Shown here in pieces: positions 7,908 to 14,205 of a stretch of DNA of 21,017 nucleotides. The DNA lies in contig JAGHCW010000225.1 of assembly GCA_021160245.1 (NCBI GenBank), forward strand, positions 1 through 21,017, in the 5' to 3' direction. A program made the translations under genes and the position numbers. The notes beneath the pieces are model-generated. The model saw only the letters and a program-made list of their open reading frames with translations. It did not search any database and was not told the origin of the DNA. Each line of letters opens with the position of its first letter. Within the stretch, counting starts at the first letter, position 1. This DNA is from a bacterium (GTDB taxonomy: Bacteria > B130-G9).

Positions 7908-7942
7908 AATCCGCAATCGAAAATCCAGAATCCGAAATAGCG
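7908..7942. repeat. Degenerate 7-bp tandem repeat, five units (AATCCGA type)
   Basis: Contiguous heptamers AATCCGC, AATCGAA, AATCCAG, AATCCGA, AATAGCG lie between the metallopeptidase and restriction-enzyme genes. The unit length equals that of the array at 569-603, although the consensus differs. Confidence 0.6.
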
Positions 7943-7946
7943 GCCG

Positions 7947-7974
7947 TTCATCCTTCCGCCTTCATCCTTTCTGA
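7947..7974. repeat. Degenerate 7-bp tandem repeat, four units (TTCATCC type), crossing a stop codon
   Basis: Heptamers TTCATCC, TTCCGCC, TTCATCC, TTTCTGA run from the intergenic region into the last codons of the restriction-modification gene. Its stop (TGA on the minus strand, 7962-7964) lies inside the third unit. Confidence 0.5.
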
Positions 7975-10900
7975 AACGCCCCCGGCCAACCACCATGCGC
8001 CTCAATCACCTTGTCGATCTCGCCCATAATGCGGATCGTCTCGCGGAGGACGGCGACGACCTTCTGGAAATGCTCTATGTCCTCGATAGTGAGGCAGCGT
8101 TTGTGCTTCTTGCGCTCTTTCAGCCAGTGATCGAGCACCTGATAGCCGCCGATCTTAAACTCCCAGACTTCGGGGACTATTCCCTCGAAATACTCAGCGG
8201 CTATTCCCTTTCTTGGTTGAGCCTTGTTTATGTAAACTCGGCCGACTTCCAGCGGCTCATCCTTACCCGGGGCCAGGTCGCCGGGAGGCCGGTAATCAAC
8301 GCTGGTGACGTCGTGCTTGCCCGCAACCGGGTAACTCGTACCCCAGAAGGATTGATTCGCAAGCCGTTTGTCTCGCATCAAGTGCAGATCAACTAGTTCT
8401 TGGCCCTTCAAGCAGAGCTCGCGGAAGAGCTCCGCGATTGATATCAGCGGCACACGCGGGAAATCGACCTTTAAGAGCTCTGCATAGCGTGTGCGATACG
8501 TCGGCGAATGAAACACGGCGTAAATATATGCGAAGACATCCTCAGGCCCGAAGGTCTGCTCAAGGTCGCCCCGACCGTCGGGAAGGAATGAGAGTCGGCT
8601 CTTCTCGCTGATTTCGTGAAGAAAGAACGGATCAAAATTCGGCCAGCGAGGATAAGTCTCAAGAGGATAGAGACCATTAATCGTCGTCTCAATGTCATTC
8701 AAGACGCGGCGCTTGTCCCAATTGTTCGCGACCATAGCTTTTGCGTAAGCCACTTTGAGGTCCTCGGCGGCTGTCTCGCGTCGTATTGTCTCGTGGGACT
8801 CAATTGGATTTAGATAAAGAGGAGCGAAGTAATTCGTTGTTTTGATGGAAACGGCGCAATGTTCCATAGGAATTTCAGAGCAGAGGAAATGCGCATATTC
8901 TCCGACAATCTCCTTTCGCTTATGAAAGCAAAGAGCGGCATTCCTCTCTTTCATGTGCTGGACCGTGTCTCGTCTTGGCATACAGAGGAAGCCGCGACAT
9001 CGGCCTGTGTAGTAGGTGTAGCGAACATCAAAAGGGCGATATAGGAGTGGTGTGACGTGGCTCCTATTGGGACCCGATGATGCAATGTCGTCCTGTGCCC
9101 ACGATACACGCCAATCTCTCGCATCTGCGCCCAATCCGTAGCTTTCTCTAGCCTTGTGAGCCTCCATTCCTGCGAACCTGTTGACGTTGGTCCATATATC
9201 GCTTTCTGTGAACTGGATTGTCAGCGAATCTCGGGCAGTTACGATACCCACCGAATTGACGGGCATCGCGTCCGTAATCTTCCAACCGTCAGTATATTCG
9301 GTCTCAAGGTCTCCATCTCTTGGAATAAGCCAGTAAAATGGCGAAGTTGGTCGTATTTCTACCATTTGCGAATCCGACAGCTGTCGCTTCTCCAGCTCGT
9401 CATATTTCCTCTGCCTGGGCCCCCATAGATGAGCGTGGACTGCAGATGGGGACGTGTCGCGGTGTTTAGCGCCCCGTGAAAAGACGCAGATCGCGACGCC
9501 CTGTTGAATGTCAAAGACATTCTCGTCCCTTGACCCATCTGGAGGCGTCTCCTTCTTCTTAGCGTTGCCGTGCAGGTCCAGGAGATGCAGGTCGTCGAAG
9601 GATTGCGTCAAGCTGCACCGCATCCCGCGAAAGGTCGGATTGTCCAGATAGCCGTGATTGGTGATCATTGAGAAGATGCCGTGGCCGGTTCTTTCAATCC
9701 GCCACTGCGCGAAACGAATGAACTTGACATAGTCGTCCTGAAGCCACTTCGGATTGCGCTCGCCGAGTGGCTTTCCGTCAACTTGTTTGTAGTCCTCGAT
9801 AAGCTCGCCAATCCAGGTCTTCTCCCACCGGCCGTTGATCCTGATCCTGCTGGGATTCATTGAGTGGCCCGAGTAAGGCGGATTGCCGATTATGACCATG
9901 ATGGGTTTGTCAGCCTTGATCTCATTCGCTGCTTTGGCCTCTTCTGACAGCGTCTTCGCGAAGCCAAACACCAACTGGTTGGATACTTGTGCTGCCTGCT
10001 CGAGCGTGTTCGTCAGGTAGATGTGGAGTCGTTCATCCTCGGCAAACTCGTAGCCGAGCTCCTCCAACAGCATCCCGACCTTGAGATGCGCGATTGCATA
10101 GGGCGCCATAAGTAATTCAAAGCCGAAAAGGCGTGGGAGGAGGTTGTTGCGGACGAAGTCCGGCCATGTTCCCTCCTGCCCCCTGCTCTTGATGACCTTG
10201 TAGAGATGCTTGATGACACCAGTGAGGAACGTCCCGGTGCCGAGCGCGGGATCGAGGATCATCACGGACTTATCGGCGAGGCCGTCGGGCTTTCCGAATT
10301 TCTCCTTCAGTAGGTAGTCAACAGAACGGACGATGTAGGAGACGACTGGCTCTGGCGTGTAATAGACGCCTCTTGTCTCTCTTATCTTTGGGTCATATTT
10401 CTTTAAGAAAGTCTCGTAGAAGTGGACTATGGGGTCCTCTTTACCAGCCTTCTTGCCCATGTCCTCAGAGATCTCGCGCATACTAGACGCCTCAAGCATG
10501 TCGGCGATATCCGAGGCGCGCCAGCGCCATCTGGGGTCCAGATTGTCCTCGTCCGCGAGCTCCTTGAATAGGCCTCGGAGTAGCGGATTCGTTTTTGGTA
10601 CTAGCCTTGCTGCGCTTTTCAGAGAGAAGCTCTCGGCAAGCATATCAACTCGTCCCGGGCGAACTGACTGATGCCGGGCCGTGAACAGGCCGTAGGCCAC
10701 GGTCTGTGCATAGATGTCGGCGAATTGCTCCGGCGAGAGGTCATGGATCAAAACCTGGCGGAAGGCGTCAAGCTGGCCCTGAAGCTGTCCGCTCAATCGA
10801 CTGCCGTTTTTGAGGCATTCGAGCATGGCGTCGCGCATGAGATGAGTACGCCAGGCCATTTGCTCCGCGAGCTCCTCTGCCGTGCCAACGCCAGGAAGAG

Positions 10901-11402
10901 TGTCCTTGAGAAAAGCCTCCGTGAAATGCCTTAGCATCTCGACTGCTACCGCATCCGGATTGAAACCAGGTTGTAGGTCGGACGGCTTGCACAGAGCCGT
11001 GGTTTGGACTACTGCGCCTTTTTCGAGCAGTCGGAATTCAAGGTAGTTGGTGAGGATGATCTTCGGCAGTTGTTTATATCGCTCCATCTGGTCCGTCTTC
11101 ATTATGGCGTCGAGGTCTGCGCCGAGCGACTTTGTCTCGATATAACCGATCTGGCTGTGCCCAGAACTGACCTTGAAATCAGGGACGCCGAACTCCTTCC
11201 TCTTCGGTTCAGTCAAGAACACGATCTCGATGCCTGGCGCGAGAAGAGAGGAGGCCGCGTTGAGAAACTTGTGAAATGCTGGCCGATAGCTTAACTCGCC
11301 GCTCGCGTCTGGCTTTTCTGAGATCTTGCGCAGTTGCCCCAAATAATCCCGGACTGCCTCGAAGAACTTCTTCTTGACATGCGAGGCTGAAATGCGGGTC
11401 AT
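7962..11402 (-). CDS. Single-chain restriction-modification enzyme (nuclease + N6-adenine methylase + specificity domain)
   Basis: A 1146-residue protein of the Type IIG / helicase-less Type ISP-like kind, expected to methylate adenine and cleave unmodified DNA. The N-terminal nuclease region shows a PD-(D/E)xK signature: PDF with Asp75, then IETK with Glu89 and Lys91. The central gamma-class methyltransferase has YYTPEPVVSYIVRSVD, motif I DPALGTGTF (from Asp384) for AdoMet binding, and motif IV NPPY (from Asn507) for catalysis. The remaining roughly 500 residues, including PFDVRYTYYTGRCRGFL, resemble the C-terminal target-recognition region of Type ISP enzymes. No Walker A helicase core is present. 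ATG 11402 is preceded by an AAGGTGAG Shine-Dalgarno-like run. A 38-codon stub lies 28 nt upstream and may be what remains of a partner helicase gene. Target sequence unknown. Confidence 0.9.
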   Translation of the reverse strand: MTRISASHVKKKFFEAVRDYLGQLRKISEKPDASGELSYRPAFHKFLNAASSLLAPGIEIVFLTEPKRKEFGVPDFKVSSGHSQIGYIETKSLGADLDAIMKTDQMERYKQLPKIILTNYLEFRLLEKGAVVQTTALCKPSDLQPGFNPDAVAVEMLRHFTEAFLKDTLPGVGTAEELAEQMAWRTHLMRDAMLECLKNGSRLSGQLQGQLDAFRQVLIHDLSPEQFADIYAQTVAYGLFTARHQSVRPGRVDMLAESFSLKSAARLVPKTNPLLRGLFKELADEDNLDPRWRWRASDIADMLEASSMREISEDMGKKAGKEDPIVHFYETFLKKYDPKIRETRGVYYTPEPVVSYIVRSVDYLLKEKFGKPDGLADKSVMILDPALGTGTFLTGVIKHLYKVIKSRGQEGTWPDFVRNNLLPRLFGFELLMAPYAIAHLKVGMLLEELGYEFAEDERLHIYLTNTLEQAAQVSNQLVFGFAKTLSEEAKAANEIKADKPIMVIIGNPPYSGHSMNPSRIRINGRWEKTWIGELIEDYKQVDGKPLGERNPKWLQDDYVKFIRFAQWRIERTGHGIFSMITNHGYLDNPTFRGMRCSLTQSFDDLHLLDLHGNAKKKETPPDGSRDENVFDIQQGVAICVFSRGAKHRDTSPSAVHAHLWGPRQRKYDELEKRQLSDSQMVEIRPTSPFYWLIPRDGDLETEYTDGWKITDAMPVNSVGIVTARDSLTIQFTESDIWTNVNRFAGMEAHKARESYGLGADARDWRVSWAQDDIASSGPNRSHVTPLLYRPFDVRYTYYTGRCRGFLCMPRRDTVQHMKERNAALCFHKRKEIVGEYAHFLCSEIPMEHCAVSIKTTNYFAPLYLNPIESHETIRRETAAEDLKVAYAKAMVANNWDKRRVLNDIETTINGLYPLETYPRWPNFDPFFLHEISEKSRLSFLPDGRGDLEQTFGPEDVFAYIYAVFHSPTYRTRYAELLKVDFPRVPLISIAELFRELCLKGQELVDLHLMRDKRLANQSFWGTSYPVAGKHDVTSVDYRPPGDLAPGKDEPLEVGRVYINKAQPRKGIAAEYFEGIVPEVWEFKIGGYQVLDHWLKERKKHKRCLTIEDIEHFQKVVAVLRETIRIMGEIDKVIEAHGGWPGAFQKG

Positions 11403-11430
11403 ATCTGTCTCACCTTACTGCATAGTCCCA

Positions 11431-11547
11431 TTAGTAATCGCTATAGCCTCGATCGTAAGGCCAATCTCCATTCGTGGCCAAGACCTTCCAAAGACCGTCG
11501 CTATTATCAACTATGAATAGATCGCTGCCGTGCTGTTTCTTGATCAT
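11431..11547 (-). pseudogene. Probable N-terminal stub of a deleted helicase gene
   Basis: A 38-codon frame begins ATG 11547 and ends TAA 11431-11433, 28 nt before the restriction-modification gene on the same strand. It encodes MIKKQHGSDLFIVDNSDG, then LWKVL, then an unrelated-looking tail ending in DYDR-like residues (WPYDRGYSDY). From memory, HG-x-DLFIVDNSD-x-x-WKV is close to the N-terminal segment of large PLD/SNF2-type helicases encoded next to N6-methylase restriction systems. The match stops after WKVL, where such proteins continue for about a thousand residues. The same frame is open a further 11 codons upstream of the ATG (YEQWNTHASDG). I see no Shine-Dalgarno sequence. It could instead be a real short peptide; the homology claim needs a search. 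Confidence 0.5.
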
Positions 11548-11732
11548 GCCATCGCTCGCGTGAGTATTCCATTGCTCGTATCATATTACTGAGCAGCATA
11601 AATGTACGAAGCATTGGAGCACAGATTCGCAGTTGCATCAAGATGTCCCGTGTATCCGGCCGAGACTGCCATTTGAGTGGTTGTCCCAGATGAATGGATG
11701 GACTGGGAAGCCCGTCCTACACCGAGGGAAGG
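11548..11732. other. Non-coding gap between the stub and the pseudo-caspase gene
   Basis: This stretch, with the stub, makes up the 330-nt gap 11403-11732. I looked for hairpins, T-runs and promoter hexamers and saw none that were convincing. Two minus-strand frames stay open for about 50-70 codons, but neither has a Shine-Dalgarno sequence or a recognisable motif. Confidence 0.4.
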
Positions 11733-13538
11733 CTACTTCTTCTCTTTCATCACGAGGCGGAATCCCAGGGCGCTTCGGCGCTTTTCTGGGGGATCGGAGC
11801 CTCGGTCAGCACAGCGGCAGTTCCAGGCCCATGCCCAGTAGCTTCCGCCTCGCATGACGCGACTCGTCCCCGTCAGAGGCCCGGTTGGGTTATCGTGGGA
11901 ATGATCTTGATACGCATCCGAGGCGTACCAATCCTCACACCACTCCACCACGTTGCCGGCCATGTCATAAAGACCGAATGCATTGGGCTTGAGGCTGCCG
12001 ACCGGGGAGGTAACTGGGTAGCCGTCGTCCAGATGCGGATGCTTGGGATGTGTGGGGTGTTTTTTGTCGGCCAGATTGGCGTAGCGCGCATCGATCTTGT
12101 CACCCCAATGATAGCGCGTGGTGGTTCCTGCCCTACAGGCATACTCCCACTCCGCCTCGGTTGGCAGACGGAACTCGTAACGACCACCTTGTTGAGCGGA
12201 AAGGCGTCTTGAAAATGCCTTCGCGTCGTCCCAGCTGACATATACCGCTGGTTGATCGGCGCCATTGCGGGAGAAGCCCTCATAGCTTCCGCTGTTATGC
12301 TTGGGCTTGAATGTGCGATATTGGGCGTTTGTCACCTCGAACTTCCCCATCCAGAAACCATCGATAGAGACCTCGTGGACAGGTCCCTCGTCGTCCTCTT
12401 TGGCCTTGTCCGTGGATGGGCTTCCCATATTGAAGCAACCGCCTGGTATCCAGACGAATTGCATTCCGGTGTTTGGCTCCAGGAATGCCTCGCCGGGCTT
12501 CTTGGCCTCCACCAAGAAGCTCTTGCTTAACTTATCGATCTCAGCCTCCAGCTCCGCGAGTTTCCTGCGCTTCTCACGCAGTTTCAGCTGCCTCTCGCTG
12601 TTGAGCGCGTCGATCTCGGCTTGACGCTTTTTGAGATCCTGGAGCCGCTGCTGTTTCTGCTCGATCATCCGGTCCAATTCAACCAACTCCATCTGGCGAC
12701 CACGGACGAGGACAAATGACCCGCCGACCTGGCTTCCGGTTCCCTGTATGACGCTGAGTTTGACTTGCTCCCTCTCGTTCGAAGCGATGTCGCGCCTCAT
12801 TCGTTCATGCAGTTCTGATGCAGTCAAATAGGGCTCGATATTGTCGTCTAAAGTCTTCAATAGAGCATTGGCAAAGACCGAATGGCCGCCTATTCGCTCG
12901 TTTTTGACAGACCCAGGCCAGCCGGAGACAATGACCTCGCGGCTCGTTCGCTTGAAGACATGGCGCCTGTCAAGAGACCTTCTTGTGACAGAAGCTGCGG
13001 CCTCGGGGGAATTGCTCGCAACGAAGCCGGAATCGCATATCATAAGCAGATGCCTGGCCGGTATGGCCCTTAGAATTGACCTGACCCATCCATTGCTGAG
13101 CCACTGACTCTCGTCATCCCTGCGGGCATCCACTGGAACCCATGCCCCCATCTTTGACTGCTCGTCATACGCGCTGTGACCTGCGAAGAATATAAGAAGC
13201 CAGTCCTCGGGACGGAGCCGTCTTGTCAGATTACGAAGCGCCTGCATCATTTCTCTCTCTGTGGCTTGAGCGTCATATAGCTTGACCACGCGCTCTGGCC
13301 TAAAGCCATATTCTCGAACTAGTGCCTTTGCTAAAGCCTCAGCATCGGCCACGGAGTTACTTAGCTTAGGCCAGTGAACGTAATCATCTATTGCGATGCA
13401 CAAAAGATGATAATCACCCTCAAATGGCCAATCACCGGGAGACTCCTTCATTTCCACAGCCATGCTGCCGGTCTCTTGAGATAAACCTAATGCAAGGCCC
13501 AGCATCAGGACTGTAAACAGAACACGAAGCGATCTCAT
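11733..13538 (-). CDS. Caspase-like (C14) domain with Gly at the catalytic Cys, fused to an FGE-sulfatase-like domain
   Basis: A 601-residue exported protein. ATG 13538 is chosen over longer frames because GGGAGA precedes it by about 8 nt and MRSLRVLFTVLMLGLALG is a clear signal peptide. Residues about 38-285 are a caspase/C14 domain: ALVREYGFRPERVVKLYD, then FFAGHSAYDE with the catalytic His at residue 121, then RHLLMICDSGFVASN. Family members read DSCYSG or DSCFSG here, so the nucleophile is Gly171 (codon GGC, one base from TGC). A charged coiled coil follows (about residues 285-345). The C-terminal FGE-sulfatase/C-type-lectin-like domain has FVWIPGGCFNMGS, RLPTEAEWEYACRAG, AGNVVEWCEDWY and RGGSYWAWAWNCRCADR. 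The first of the two catalytic FGE cysteines is absent, so it is probably a binding or structural domain. The role may be regulatory or defensive; that is inference. Confidence 0.88.
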   Translation of the reverse strand: MRSLRVLFTVLMLGLALGLSQETGSMAVEMKESPGDWPFEGDYHLLCIAIDDYVHWPKLSNSVADAEALAKALVREYGFRPERVVKLYDAQATEREMMQALRNLTRRLRPEDWLLIFFAGHSAYDEQSKMGAWVPVDARRDDESQWLSNGWVRSILRAIPARHLLMICDSGFVASNSPEAAASVTRRSLDRRHVFKRTSREVIVSGWPGSVKNERIGGHSVFANALLKTLDDNIEPYLTASELHERMRRDIASNEREQVKLSVIQGTGSQVGGSFVLVRGRQMELVELDRMIEQKQQRLQDLKKRQAEIDALNSERQLKLREKRRKLAELEAEIDKLSKSFLVEAKKPGEAFLEPNTGMQFVWIPGGCFNMGSPSTDKAKEDDEGPVHEVSIDGFWMGKFEVTNAQYRTFKPKHNSGSYEGFSRNGADQPAVYVSWDDAKAFSRRLSAQQGGRYEFRLPTEAEWEYACRAGTTTRYHWGDKIDARYANLADKKHPTHPKHPHLDDGYPVTSPVGSLKPNAFGLYDMAGNVVEWCEDWYASDAYQDHSHDNPTGPLTGTSRVMRGGSYWAWAWNCRCADRGSDPPEKRRSALGFRLVMKEKK

Positions 13539-13655
13539 GCTTGTTCTCCCAGCGAACAGAAGCGGAAGCTCTCCAACTTGACTGAAGATGATAACAATGA
13601 TGCAAGACAGCAGACCATCTGGCGCCGCGAGCCCTGCTTCCCCTCTATCGGCGCT

Positions 13656-13719
13656 TTGCAGCAATTATTTTAGCTTCTGCAGCAGAGGCAACTTGCATAT
13701 TGCAGTGGATTTGCTGCAG
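13656..13719. repeat. TGCAGCA motifs and an inverted repeat in a divergent intergenic region
   Basis: TGCAGCA occurs at 13657-13663 and 13678-13684, and inverted (TGCTGCA) at 13712-13718. CTGCAGCA (13677-13684) and TGCTGCAG (13712-13719) form an 8-bp inverted repeat with a 27-nt gap. The location, between the divergent pseudo-caspase and glutaredoxin-like genes, would suit an operator or a hairpin. There is no further evidence. Confidence 0.3.
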
Positions 13720-13771
13720 CTCGCCCTTTCAGATCGCTTTTTTATTTGAGAAGATTTTCCCGTATGTTGGG

Positions 13772-13799
13772 TTGACATGTCTTGCTGAATTGATACCTT
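13772..13799 (+). promoter_or_regulatory. Candidate sigma-70-type promoter of the glutaredoxin-like gene
   Basis: A perfect TTGACA (13772-13777) is followed after 16 nt by TACCTT (13794-13799), which matches the -10 consensus at only three positions. A start near 13806 would give a leader of about 20 nt carrying the GGAGGAGG ribosome-binding site (13808-13815). Confidence 0.4.
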
Positions 13800-13824
13800 G
13801 CTTATTTGGAGGAGGTTATCACTA

Positions 13825-14154
13825 ATGTCGCATTATGAATTTCCGGGTTCGCCCGTTCTGAAGATGTTTGGGAGCAGTACCTGCCCTAAGTGCGCGGATG
13901 CCAAGGAACGGCTGAAGCAGCGCAAGATACGATTTCAGTATCACAATGTTGGGACTGCTAAGGGGCTGGCAGAGGCCGCGTATTTCGGGCTGGTTGACGA
14001 GGCGTTGCCGGTTCTTATATTGGCAGGTCAGGACGGCGAGTTGATTATGAGATTCCGGGCCGTCCTGCAGGCGATCGCTGAGATGGAGAGAAGGATGCTT
14101 ATGTCAGGGAATAGGCAGATGAGTATCCCGCTTTCAGGCGGTGAGCCGGACTAG
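13825..14154 (+). CDS. Glutaredoxin/thioredoxin-fold small protein with CPKC motif
   Basis: A 109-residue soluble protein. After a first beta strand (VLKMFGSSTC) comes the redox motif Cys20-Pro-Lys-Cys23, then helix ADAKERLKQRKI, strand FQYHNVG and the cis-Pro-like segment EALPVLILAG, the order expected of a glutaredoxin-like fold. It therefore probably performs thiol-disulfide exchange or carries a metal/selenium-type ligand; the substrate is unknown. ATG 13825 is selected over the longer frame because GGAGGAGG (13808-13815) sits 9 nt upstream. It is divergent from the pseudo-caspase gene and convergent with the histidine kinase gene, so it stands alone. The C-terminal tail (about residue 85 on) is longer than in minimal glutaredoxins and has no clear motif. 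Confidence 0.78.
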   Translation: MSHYEFPGSPVLKMFGSSTCPKCADAKERLKQRKIRFQYHNVGTAKGLAEAAYFGLVDEALPVLILAGQDGELIMRFRAVLQAIAEMERRMLMSGNRQMSIPLSGGEPD

Positions 14155-14205
14155 TATCCCGGGGGCACGCGCTCGTTTCGCAGGCGCTCAATTCAATGGA
14201 ATGTT

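Noticed and set aside
11694-12212. Plus-strand 172-codon frame opposite the FGE-like domain
   Set aside because: Antisense to a conserved domain and without a ribosome-binding site or motif.
13539-13664. N-terminal extension of the pseudo-caspase by 42 codons
   Set aside because: The extension begins at a TTG without a ribosome-binding site, and the internal ATG 13538 has both a Shine-Dalgarno sequence and a signal peptide.
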